Below the pieces are notes generated by a model. The model was not told the DNA's origin. It saw only the letters and a program-made list of their open reading frames with translations, and did not search any database. From Pseudomonas sp. P8_229 (GTDB taxonomy: Bacteria; Pseudomonadota; Gammaproteobacteria; Pseudomonadales; Pseudomonadaceae), in assembly GCF_034008635.1 (NCBI RefSeq), contig NZ_CP125378.1, forward strand, positions 586,501-650,500: 64,000 nucleotides of DNA, given 5' to 3'. The position numbers were made by a program, and so were the translations under genes. The number at the start of each line of letters is the position of its first letter. The stretch's first letter is position 1. Positions 44,208-51,820 of the stretch are shown here, in pieces.

Positions 44208-44981
44208 ATGATAAAAACATTGCTCAATCCAGACTTGACGCCAGCACAACTTATTACCCGCATCAAGACGATGAACATGGGAACCGAAGTGAAGAGCCTG
44301 GCAGACCAACTACTCGAAGCAACAGCAGATACTCAGGACACGTCTCACCGCGCTGCGATCATGAAAGTGCTGAACATTCACACTGGAACGCTGACATTAC
44401 ACTGCAACAAAGATGGCAACATTAGTATCAAGGCACCTGACAACGCACCGGCACCGGAACAATTCTATTCCGTACCCGGCAAAAGTATCTTGTTTGCAAT
44501 CAACGGGGAGTCATTTCCCATTCAACTTTACCAGCTCGAAGATCAGTGCCTGACGCGCGCAGAGCGGGTCAGTGTGGACGGCAATAATCCGTTGTTCGTG
44601 GACGGTGCAAAGGTCCTGTTCGACAGCAACCCCGACGGCAACGGGCACCCGGCCTTCATTGGCAGCATCAATCTGCCTGAAAGAACTGCCGACATCAGTG
44701 TATTTGACCCCGACTCATTGCGCAAAATCGCCTGGTTCCCGCATGACGACAGTGCCGCACGCTTCCTGGCGAGTCTTGAGCTGCTTGAAGCCGCCCAGGA
44801 CCCCGGCGCCTGCAAAGTGGCTGAAGAATTGATTTATCACTACCACCCCGCTGTCGCCTGGAAGGCCTTTCAGATAATCAGCAGAACCGATCTGCAGGCT
44901 GCCTTGAATTGCGCGCCGCTGTTGAGAAACCTGCAAAACAGCCGTCTGAACCATTTACTCGACCAGTGTGAAGCCGCATGA
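44208..44981 (+). CDS. unknown protein, first gene of cupin/peptide locus
   Basis: 257 residues. The N-terminal half is helical, the centre is beta-rich (FYSVPGKSILFAINGESFPIQLYQL; FVDGAKVLFDSNPDGNGHPAFIG), and the C-terminal 80 residues are helical repeats (AARFLASLELLEAAQDPGACKVAEELIYHYHPAVAWKAFQIISR) that look HEAT-like. No signal peptide or membrane segment. I do not recognise a family. The gene overlaps the cupin-like gene by 4 bases (ATGA). Its codon use and GC are lower than in the operons at either side. Confidence 0.72.
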   Translation: MIKTLLNPDLTPAQLITRIKTMNMGTEVKSLADQLLEATADTQDTSHRAAIMKVLNIHTGTLTLHCNKDGNISIKAPDNAPAPEQFYSVPGKSILFAINGESFPIQLYQLEDQCLTRAERVSVDGNNPLFVDGAKVLFDSNPDGNGHPAFIGSINLPERTADISVFDPDSLRKIAWFPHDDSAARFLASLELLEAAQDPGACKVAEELIYHYHPAVAWKAFQIISRTDLQAALNCAPLLRNLQNSRLNHLLDQCEAA

Positions 44982-45658
44982 AACTGAATACTTTTGTCGA
45001 GCGTATGGCGACCTACGACCTGCAGCTGGACAGCGCAAAAATCATTGACGACCTGCGTCAACTGGCGACTAACCGTACGTTGTTGAGCGAATACCTTTAC
45101 ACAACGATCCAGCAGGACGGTTTCAGTACCAAAAACAGACTCTACGGCGCTTATGCATTTGTTCTGCATTCCAACGATCTGTTTACCGTACGCCTGGGGT
45201 TCTGGTCGCCGGTCACGTCACAGGATGAGCGGGAAACCTTCATCTACGACCTCAACCACAGTCATGACTTCGAACTCTATTGCGTGGGTTACAGCGGTGA
45301 CGGTTACACCACCGTTTCGCGAGAGATTCTCGAGCAAACGCCTCTTCAGGCAGGCGTAAAGCCGAAGTTTGGCGATGAAAGAGTACTTAAACTTATTCCG
45401 GGTGAGGTGCTGCACATGCTTCCACTGCGCGAAGTCCACAAGCAGCTTCCACCTGAAACGATGTCCGCCTCGCTGAGTTTGCTAATCCATCCTCGGCAGG
45501 AGACAAAAACCGAAGAAGCCTGGTGCTTCGACGACAACCTGGTACCGACTTATCCCGGTATCGCCCGGCAGGAGACAGCGCTCTTTGAAAGCCTGCTGTC
45601 CCGGCTACAACGTGAGCAGACTTCACTGCTCACTCAATCAGAAAGGAAATCTGTATGA
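44978..45658 (+). CDS. cupin-like putative metalloprotein
   Basis: 226 residues. A cupin-type metal site can be traced: motif 1 is NHSHDFELYCVGYSGDGY (HxH with an acidic residue shortly after); motif 2 is GEVLHMLPLREVH, which fits G-x6-P-x-R-x2-H, close to the usual PxGx2H. So two His from motif 1 and one from motif 2 would bind Fe2+ or another metal. The N-terminus is helical (VERMATYDLQLDSAKIIDDLRQLATNRTLL). The last bases overlap the next start (ATGA). A role as a peptide-modifying enzyme is inferred only from position. Confidence 0.7.
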   Translation: MKLNTFVERMATYDLQLDSAKIIDDLRQLATNRTLLSEYLYTTIQQDGFSTKNRLYGAYAFVLHSNDLFTVRLGFWSPVTSQDERETFIYDLNHSHDFELYCVGYSGDGYTTVSREILEQTPLQAGVKPKFGDERVLKLIPGEVLHMLPLREVHKQLPPETMSASLSLLIHPRQETKTEEAWCFDDNLVPTYPGIARQETALFESLLSRLQREQTSLLTQSERKSV

Positions 45659-45831
45659 ACAAGCAACTCGATAACTGGAACTCGACTCCACTGCTGCATG
45701 CTGGCACCAACGTCATCAACACACCGGTGGCAACCGCTGCGGCATCGCCATGTGCGGGCATCATTCCACGTTACAACGTGGGCAACATTCACGAAATCAA
45801 GCAATTCTGGAACATGCCGCAACCCGCCTGA
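45655..45831 (+). CDS. 58-residue Cys-containing peptide, RiPP precursor candidate
   Basis: ATG at 45655 overlaps the stop of the cupin-like gene and follows AAAGGAAATCTGT. The peptide starts MNKQLDNWNSTPLLHAG, has an Asn/Thr/Ala-rich middle, a single Cys in ASPCAGIIPRYN, and ends IKQFWNMPQPA. It has no signal peptide or transmembrane stretch. Small size, low complexity and translational coupling to a putative cupin enzyme resemble leader-core precursors of ribosomally made, modified peptides. Without a homologue this is only a hypothesis. Confidence 0.68.
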   Translation: MNKQLDNWNSTPLLHAGTNVINTPVATAAASPCAGIIPRYNVGNIHEIKQFWNMPQPA

Positions 45832-45842
45832 TTCTTGCTGGC

Positions 45843-45878
45843 CCGGCGCACCATGAGTGTCAAGAAGTGGTGCGCCGG
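45843..45878 (+). terminator. hairpin after peptide gene
   Basis: CCGGCGCACCA and TGGTGCGCCGG pair perfectly around a 14-base loop, 12 bases after the peptide stop. It lacks a T-tract, so it may stabilise the 3' end rather than terminate efficiently. Confidence 0.5.
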
Positions 45879-45889
45879 CCGGACTGAGA

Positions 45890-45989
45890 CCATCGCGAGC
45901 AAGCCCGCTCCTACATTGGATCTGTGTCGAACACGTGTGTTGTGTTCACTGAAAATCCACTGTGGGAGCGGGCTTGCTCGCGAAGGCGT
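45890..45989. repeat. REPIN
   Basis: Inverted pair CATCGCGAGCAAGCCCGCTCCTAC and CTGTGGGAGCGGGCTTGCTCGCGAAGGCG, with a longer centre (about 45 bases) than other copies. Confidence 0.88.
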
Positions 45990-46018
45990 CAGTCGCAACG
46001 CCGCTATATCGGCACAGC

Positions 46019-47254
46019 TCAGCGCTTGGCCAGTTCCATGATCATCCGCGACAACAGATAAATCCGTGGCGTCACGCTCGCCACTTCGGCGTATTCCTCC
46101 GGCGTGTGAATATTGCCGCCGACAATCCCGAAGCCATCCAGCGTCGGTGTACCAACTCCCGCCGACAGGCTGGCATCCGCCGCGCCACCGCTGCCCTCTT
46201 CGGTCAGCTTGCGGCCGATCTCGCCGTAAATCCCCTGCGCCATGGCCATCAAACGATCCGACTCCGCCGTCTGCGGCATCGGCGGCAGGCCGCGTTTGAG
46301 GCTGGTGGTCACTTCGGTTTCCGCTATCAGCTTGTCCTGCGAGACCCGTGCCAGGTCTTTCTCGATCCGGTCGAACTCTTCCGGCACCGCCGCGCGCACG
46401 TCTGCCTTGGCCGTTGCGCGATCCGGGATCACGTTGGTGCGATCGCCGGCCTGGAGCACGGTGAAATTGATCGTGGTTTTCTTCGTTTCTTCGCCGAGTT
46501 TGCCCAGTTGCAGAATCTGGTGCGCCGCTTCCATCGCCGCGTTACGCCCCAGCTCCGGTGCGACGCCGGCATGTGCCGCTTTACCTTTTACCTCGACCAG
46601 CGCCGTCGCGCTGCCCTTGCGCCACACCACCAGACCATCGGCCGGGCGGCCCGGTTCGAGGTTGAGGGTCACGTCGTGAGCCTTGGCGGTTTTCTTGATC
46701 AGGTCGGTGGCGACGTCCGAGCCGGTTTCTTCACTGGCGTCGAGCAGGAAGGTGATTTGCGCGTAGTCCTTGAAGTCGAGGTTTTTCAGAACTTTCAGCG
46801 CGTAGATCCCGGCGACGATGCCGCCCTTGTCGTCCATCACCCCTGGCCCGTAGGCGCGGCCGTCCTTGATGTGAAACGGGCGCTCGGCAGCGGAGCCTTC
46901 CTTGAACACCGTGTCCATGTGCGCCATCAAGAGGATTTTCGCCTTGCCGGTGCCTTTGAAGGTCGCCAGCACGTGGTTGGATTTTTCCAGGGTATTGGGC
47001 ACCAGTTCGATGGTCGCGCCGAGTTTTTTCAGCTCATCGATGGCAATCTCGCTGACTTGTTTCAGGCCCGGCTCATAGCCTGAACCGGAGTCGATGTTGA
47101 CCAGCCGTTCCAGCAGCTTCAGGGCTTCGGGCTGATACTGTTCGGCATCGGCCAACACTTGCTTGTGCGGTTCGGCGAAGACGCTGGCGGTACTGAGGGC
47201 GAGGGACAGGCCGAGGCTGGCGGCCAGCAGGGAGCGGGAAAATGAGAATGTCAT
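46019..47254 (-). CDS. exported M20-family glutamate carboxypeptidase (carboxypeptidase G2-like)
   Basis: 411 residues, ATG at 47254 behind AAGGAT. Sec signal peptide (SLLAASLGLSLALSTASVFA, cleavage VFA/EP). Zn2-metallopeptidase of family M20A: AHMDTVFKEGSA (His, Asp), GPGVMDDKGGIVAG (bridging Asp), DASEETGSD (Glu-Glu), NLEPGRPAD, and C-terminal His in GIVGGNIHTPEEY. Length and motifs match carboxypeptidase G2, which cleaves C-terminal glutamate from folates. Periplasmic. It is flanked by REPINs on both sides and so stands alone. Confidence 0.92.
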   Translation of the reverse strand: MTFSFSRSLLAASLGLSLALSTASVFAEPHKQVLADAEQYQPEALKLLERLVNIDSGSGYEPGLKQVSEIAIDELKKLGATIELVPNTLEKSNHVLATFKGTGKAKILLMAHMDTVFKEGSAAERPFHIKDGRAYGPGVMDDKGGIVAGIYALKVLKNLDFKDYAQITFLLDASEETGSDVATDLIKKTAKAHDVTLNLEPGRPADGLVVWRKGSATALVEVKGKAAHAGVAPELGRNAAMEAAHQILQLGKLGEETKKTTINFTVLQAGDRTNVIPDRATAKADVRAAVPEEFDRIEKDLARVSQDKLIAETEVTTSLKRGLPPMPQTAESDRLMAMAQGIYGEIGRKLTEEGSGGAADASLSAGVGTPTLDGFGIVGGNIHTPEEYAEVASVTPRIYLLSRMIMELAKR

Positions 47255-47352
47255 GAATCGATCCTTGTTTCGCGTCGGGGGGATTGAACCGTACCTGACA
47301 TCGACGCAAGGCTCTATACCGGATGCGACACCTCTGCGGCCGACACCGAACA

Positions 47353-47443
47353 CCTGTAGGAGTGAGCCTGCTCGCGATAGCGTTATATCGGTCGACATTC
47401 GGGTTACTGATAGATTGCTATCGCGAGCAGGCTCACTCCTACA
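47353..47443. repeat. REPIN
   Basis: Inverted pair CTGTAGGAGTGAGCCTGCTCGCGATAGC and GCTATCGCGAGCAGGCTCACTCCTAC. Confidence 0.93.
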
Positions 47444-47463
47444 AAAGGAATGGTGGTGAGCAA

Positions 47464-48537
47464 TCAGACCGAATCGAGCAGTTCGTGCTTCGGCCGGTCT
47501 TCACTGTTGCAGATCACCCGATTGCGCCCGCTGGCCTTGGCCTCGTACAGCGCCTGATCCGCATCATTGAGCCAGCGAGTCGCATCCCCGTGGGCCGGGT
47601 CGTAAGCGGCCAGACCAATACTGAGACTGACCTTGAGTGCCGGGTTCTGCTCGTAACCCAGGGTGGAAAATCGCTCGCGCAAGGCTTCCATCGCCTGGGC
47701 GGCATTGAACAGCGGCAGGTCGGGCAGGATCACGCAGAATTCGTCACCGCCGTAGCGCCCGGCCACGTCCGCGGCGCGCAGGTTCTGCTTGAGCATCTTG
47801 CTCAGCTGCCGCAGCACGATGTCGCCTGCCACGTGACCGTAGGTGTCGTTGATCGACTTGAAATGATCGATGTCAATCAATGCAATCGCCGCGCCCTGCT
47901 TCTGCCGGCGGCAGCGTTGAAATTCGATTTCCAGTTGATCCTTCCAGGCGCCATGGTTGAGCAATCCGGTGAGGCTGTCGGTGCGGCTCAGGGCCAACAA
48001 CTCACGCTTGTGCAGCCCCAGCGTGTAGGCCTGGCGAAAGCAGATCCAGCCCAGCGCCAACGGGTACAGCATCAGCAATGGCAGGCACGCATACAGTTGC
48101 AGCGGTGAGGTTTGCGGGATGAACGCCGGGGCGAAAACCACCAGCCCAACGCCAATACCAAGGATCTGCGCCGCCAGGCCCGCCGCGAGAAAACGCAGAC
48201 CGCCGATGGCGACGTTGTTCATCGCCATCATCGAAATGGTGGTGGCGCTGGGCAGCGGATTGAAATGCATGGCGGCGACCCAAAAGCCGCCCATAAACGC
48301 GTCGATCAACAGATTGCGGTGTTCGGCGTGGTAGGGAACGCTGGAGCGACGCGCCCATTGGAACGCCAGGTGCGGCCAGAGCAGGCCGTTGAACAGCATC
48401 AGCGCCCAGACCCACAGCGGCGGTTCGAGCGGGTACATCGCCGCGCTCACGCACAACAACCCCAGCACCAGCCCGAGGGTTCGCGATGTATAAAGCCTCC
48501 TGGCCAATGAAAGTCCCTTTCCCCCCTTGTTTCGCAT
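47464..48537 (-). CDS. diguanylate cyclase with MASE2 membrane domain
   Basis: 357 residues (ATG at 48537 with GAGG 5 bases upstream; GTG at 48552 is the alternative). N-terminal MASE2 sensor with about five transmembrane helices (YTSRTLGLVLGLLCVSAAMYP; LWVWALMLFNGLLWPHLAF). Then a GGDEF domain: RTDSLTGLLNHGAWKDQLE, IDIDHFKSINDTYGHVAGD, and RYGGDEFCVILPD with intact active-site GGDEF. The RAAD I-site lies five residues before GGDEF, so product inhibition is likely. It makes c-di-GMP at the membrane, like AdrA (YaiC)/DgcC. Confidence 0.94.
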   Translation of the reverse strand: MRNKGGKGLSLARRLYTSRTLGLVLGLLCVSAAMYPLEPPLWVWALMLFNGLLWPHLAFQWARRSSVPYHAEHRNLLIDAFMGGFWVAAMHFNPLPSATTISMMAMNNVAIGGLRFLAAGLAAQILGIGVGLVVFAPAFIPQTSPLQLYACLPLLMLYPLALGWICFRQAYTLGLHKRELLALSRTDSLTGLLNHGAWKDQLEIEFQRCRRQKQGAAIALIDIDHFKSINDTYGHVAGDIVLRQLSKMLKQNLRAADVAGRYGGDEFCVILPDLPLFNAAQAMEALRERFSTLGYEQNPALKVSLSIGLAAYDPAHGDATRWLNDADQALYEAKASGRNRVICNSEDRPKHELLDSV

Positions 48538-49325
48538 AAGGGCCTCGAGCACTCAACGGAACCTGCACACACCGTCAGACGGATGTGCTGGAAGTCTAAC
48601 AGCCAGCCGTTAAATAGCCATCACCAGCCGGCCGCCTCACCCCGTTAAATCGCACTGTGGGAGGGGGCTTGCTCCCGAAGGCGGTGGGGCAGCCAACATC
48701 TTCGGTGAATGACACGGCGCTTTCGTGAGCAAGCCCACTCCCACAGGGGTTTTGTGGTGTGTCAGAGGTCGAGTGTGTGTCTTGTTGCCTCAGAGCAAAG
48801 TGCAGCAACTGCCTGGAATACAGTTCCCTGTAGGAGTGAGCCTGCTCGCGATGGCGGTGTGAGCCAGCATCATCGGTGACTGACCCACCGCTTTCGTGAG
48901 CAAGCCCACTCCCACATGGGTTTTGTGGTGTGTCAGGGGTCGAGTGTGTGTCTTGTTGAATCGAGCAAAGTGCAGGAGCTGCCTGGAATACAGATCCTCT
49001 GTGGGAGGGGGCTTGCTCCCGAAGGCGGTGGGGCAGCCAACATCTTCGGTGAATGACACGGCGCTTTCGTGAGCAAGCCCACTCCCACAGGGGTTTTGTG
49101 GTGTGTCAGAGGTCGAGTGTGTGTGTCTTGTTGCCTCAGAGCAAAGTGCAGCAACTGCCTGGAATACAGTTCCCTGTAGGAGTGAGCCTGCTCGCGATGG
49201 CGGTGTGAGCCAGCATCATCGGTGACTGACCCACCGCTTTCGTGAGCAAGCCCACTCCCACAAGGCAAATATTTAGCTATACCTGAAAGGATGAAAACGG
49301 AAAAACGACTATAAGAAGGAGGCCC
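48538..49325. other. 788-base intergenic region dominated by tandem REPINs
   Basis: Apart from the REPIN array at 48656-49262 the stretch holds only a short upstream part with the cyclase promoter and a short AT-rich leader with the monooxygenase ribosome-binding site. Long apparent reading frames crossing it come from the repeats. Confidence 0.8.
48656..49262. repeat. tandem array of four REPINs with repeated spacers
   Basis: Four REPINs at 48656-48746, 48827-48915, 48999-49090 and 49173-49262 occur as A-B-A-B, the AB unit being duplicated with a period of about 345 bases. Type A arms start CTGTGGGAGGGGGCTTGCTC, type B CCTGTAGGAGTGAGCCTGCTC; both end TTTCGTGAGCAAGCCCACTCCCACA. The 80-base spacers are also repeated (for example GGTTTTGTGGTGTGTCAGAG and GCAAAGTGCAGCAACTGCCTGG), so the array grew by duplication of larger segments. 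Confidence 0.93.
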
Positions 49326-50780
49326 ATGCAGACCTACCGAGTGTTGATCATCGGCAGCGGTTTTGGCGGCCAGTGTGCGGCGGTCAATCTGCTCAAGGCC
49401 GGGATCGACGATTTTCGCCTGCTGGAAAGACGTGGCTTCTTCGGCGGCACCTGGTGCCAGAACACCTACCCTGGCGCTGCGGTGGATGTGCCCTCGCCGC
49501 TGTACTCGCTGTCCTTCGCGCCATACCGCTGGACGCAGATGTTCGCCGCCCAGGCCGAACTGCACCGCTACACCGAACACATCATCGACCGCTTCAACCT
49601 GCGCGAACGGGTGGAGCTGCAGGCCAATGTCGAACGTATCGAGTGGGACGACGTGCAACAGCGCTGGGCGGTGCACACCAGCGCCAAGGGCACCTTCCAT
49701 GCGCAATTCGTGATCAACGCCAGCGGCCCACTGAGCCAACCGGTGATCCCGCCCTTTCCCGGCCTGGATCGCTTTCAGGGCAAGACCTTTCATACCAACA
49801 ACTGGGATCACAGCTACGACTACCGGGGTAAACGCGTGGCCATCGTCGGCAGCGGCGCCAGTGCCGCGCAGGTGATTCCGGCGATTGCCCCCGAGGTCGA
49901 ACAACTGCATGTGTTCCAGCGCACGCCGCATTGGGTGTTGCCTCGACCCGATCGTACCTTCGGACGCTTTCAGCGCTGGCTGCTGGGTTTGAAACCGGCG
50001 TACAAATTGCTGCGCTGGTTGCTCTACTGGCAATTCGAAACCCGGGTGATCGCCTTCAAATACTCAAAACCGGCGATTCACATGGTTCAGCGCCAGGCCC
50101 TGCACTTTCTCAAGCAACAGGTACCCGATCCGCTATTGCGCGAAAAGCTCACCCCGGACTTCACCATCGGCTGCAAGCGCATCCTGCTCTCCAGCACTTA
50201 TTACCCGGCGCTGACCCGGCCCAACGTGACGCTGCACAGCCGCGAGCAAGGCATCGCCGAAATCGATGAAACGGGGATCACCACCAGGGACGGCCAACAC
50301 ATCGAGGTCGACCTGATTGTCTGGTCGACCGGCTATGACGCCACCGACGGCGTGGTCTCCTACCCGGTAACCGGCAAGCACGGCGTGCAGCTCAAGGACG
50401 TCTGGGCGCAGTACCCGCGCGCCTACCTGGGCACCAGCCTGCCGGAGTTTCCCAACCTGTTCATCGTCACCGGGCCGAACACCGGCATCGGGCATACCTC
50501 GGCGCTGTTCATCATCGAATCACAGATGAACTACATCCTCGACTGCATCCACACCCTCCAGGCCAAGGGCCTGCGCAGCATCGAAGTGCGCCCCGAAGCG
50601 GAACGTACCTACACTGCAATGATCCACCGTGAGATGGAGCGCACGGTATGGAAGTCCGGCGGCTGTCACAGTTGGTATCAGAGCAAAAGCGGTCATGTGA
50701 TCGCGATTTTTCCGGGCTTCAGTTTCAGCTACTACCGGTTGACCCGGGCGTTGAAACCGGCTGACCACATTCTGTCCTGA
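49326..50780 (+). CDS. flavin-containing (Baeyer-Villiger-type) monooxygenase
   Basis: 484 residues, ATG at 49326 behind AAGGAGG. FAD fingerprint VLIIGSGFGGQCAAVNL at the N-terminus, NADP fingerprint AIVGSGASAAQVIPAIA at about residue 172, and the Baeyer-Villiger motif FQGKTFHTNNWD (F-x-G-x3-H-x3-W-D) between them. It would insert oxygen into a ketone using NADPH to give an ester. The alpha/beta hydrolase 21 bases downstream could hydrolyse that ester, so the pair likely degrades ketones. The substrate is unknown. Confidence 0.92.
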   Translation: MQTYRVLIIGSGFGGQCAAVNLLKAGIDDFRLLERRGFFGGTWCQNTYPGAAVDVPSPLYSLSFAPYRWTQMFAAQAELHRYTEHIIDRFNLRERVELQANVERIEWDDVQQRWAVHTSAKGTFHAQFVINASGPLSQPVIPPFPGLDRFQGKTFHTNNWDHSYDYRGKRVAIVGSGASAAQVIPAIAPEVEQLHVFQRTPHWVLPRPDRTFGRFQRWLLGLKPAYKLLRWLLYWQFETRVIAFKYSKPAIHMVQRQALHFLKQQVPDPLLREKLTPDFTIGCKRILLSSTYYPALTRPNVTLHSREQGIAEIDETGITTRDGQHIEVDLIVWSTGYDATDGVVSYPVTGKHGVQLKDVWAQYPRAYLGTSLPEFPNLFIVTGPNTGIGHTSALFIIESQMNYILDCIHTLQAKGLRSIEVRPEAERTYTAMIHREMERTVWKSGGCHSWYQSKSGHVIAIFPGFSFSYYRLTRALKPADHILS

Positions 50781-50801
50781 ACACGTAAAAGGAAGACGTC
50801 G

Positions 50802-51728
50802 ATGCTTTTGCTGTTTGTCGCTCTCGCGGTTTTCGTGGCCTGGAGCTGGTTGAGTTACCCGGCGGTGGGTCATTGGCTGTACGACCTGAGCATGGCTCTG
50901 GAGGCCAAACTGTATAAGTTGCACAAAATCGAGGTACCGATCGCTGAAATGACGGTATCGACCTGGCAAGGCGGCCCCTATGAAGCGGCCAGCGCGATCC
51001 TGATGCTGCACGGCTACAGCGCCGACAAGAACCTGTGGCTGCGCTTCGCCCGGCATTTTGTCCGCCAATATCGAGTGATCATTCCGGACATCGCCGGCCA
51101 CGGTGAAACCGGCTTCAAGTCTGGTGGCGGCTACGACATTGCGCTGCAGGCCAAGCGCATGATCCAGTTGCTCGACGTCTGCGGCGTGGAGAAAGTCCAC
51201 GTGATCGGCAACTCGATGGGCGGCTACATCGCGGCGTGGCTGGCGGCGACCTACCCGGACCGAATCGCCTCGGTGGCATTGATCGACCCGGCCGGCGTCA
51301 CCGCACCGGAGGCCAGCGACATGGAGCGCCACCTGGCACGAGGGCACAACCCGTTCCTGATCAATTCCCGGGAAGAGTTTCGCCAGTTTTATGCGATGAC
51401 CATGGCCTCGCCACCCTGGGTGCCCGGGTTGGTCCTGGACGCCATTGCCCAGCGTTATGAACGCCAGCGCGACGAACTGGAAGAGATCTTCCGCGACTTC
51501 CGCGCCAGTCCGCCGATGGAGCCGAAACTGTCCGAAATCAAATGCCCGGCGCTGCTGTTGTGGGGACGCAAGGACCGCTTGATCGACGTCAGCAGCGTGC
51601 CGATCTGGAGCAAGGGCATCGCCAATCTGCGGGTCGATGTGTGGGACGGCGTCGGGCACATGCCAATGGTCGAACAACCGACGAACACAGCGCGGTTGTA
51701 TCGGGAGTTTCTGGGTAACCAGCGATGA
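50802..51728 (+). CDS. alpha/beta hydrolase with N-terminal anchor, partner of the monooxygenase
   Basis: 308 residues. N-terminal hydrophobic helix (LLLFVALAVFVAWSWLSYPAVGHW) is a membrane anchor. Core motifs: LMLHGYSADKNLWLRF, nucleophile GNSMGGYIAAWLAA, acid in LLLWGRKDRLIDV and His in VGHMPMVEQP. It fits the esterase/lipase-like group of the abhydrolase_1 family. It sits in an operon with the Baeyer-Villiger-type enzyme, 21 bases after it. The ester substrate is not known. Confidence 0.9.
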   Translation: MLLLFVALAVFVAWSWLSYPAVGHWLYDLSMALEAKLYKLHKIEVPIAEMTVSTWQGGPYEAASAILMLHGYSADKNLWLRFARHFVRQYRVIIPDIAGHGETGFKSGGGYDIALQAKRMIQLLDVCGVEKVHVIGNSMGGYIAAWLAATYPDRIASVALIDPAGVTAPEASDMERHLARGHNPFLINSREEFRQFYAMTMASPPWVPGLVLDAIAQRYERQRDELEEIFRDFRASPPMEPKLSEIKCPALLLWGRKDRLIDVSSVPIWSKGIANLRVDVWDGVGHMPMVEQPTNTARLYREFLGNQR

Positions 51729-51753
51729 CCGCCACCACAGTCCTTGTGATGAG

Positions 51754-51801
51754 GGGATTTATTGTGGTGAGGGGATTTATCCCCTCACCACAATAAATCC
51801 C
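51754..51801. repeat. perfect long inverted repeat
   Basis: GGGATTTATTGTGGTGAGGGG and its exact complement (21-base arms) flank ATTTAT. The sequence GAGGGGATTTAT occurs again within it. It is a small REP-like hairpin between the hydrolase and glcD and can act as a transcription barrier. Confidence 0.88.
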
Positions 51802-51820
51802 GTCGGCCGATGGAGTTGAA

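Noticed and set aside
48656..49262. CRISPR-like array
   Set aside because: The repeats are inverted REP pairs and the spacers themselves are repeated; no cas genes are nearby.
48933..50033. Frame of about 366 codons running from the REPIN array into the monooxygenase, minus strand
   Set aside because: It translates the REPIN repeats (characteristic CGSGLAHES/ASRLTPTG strings) and antisense monooxygenase; no gene.
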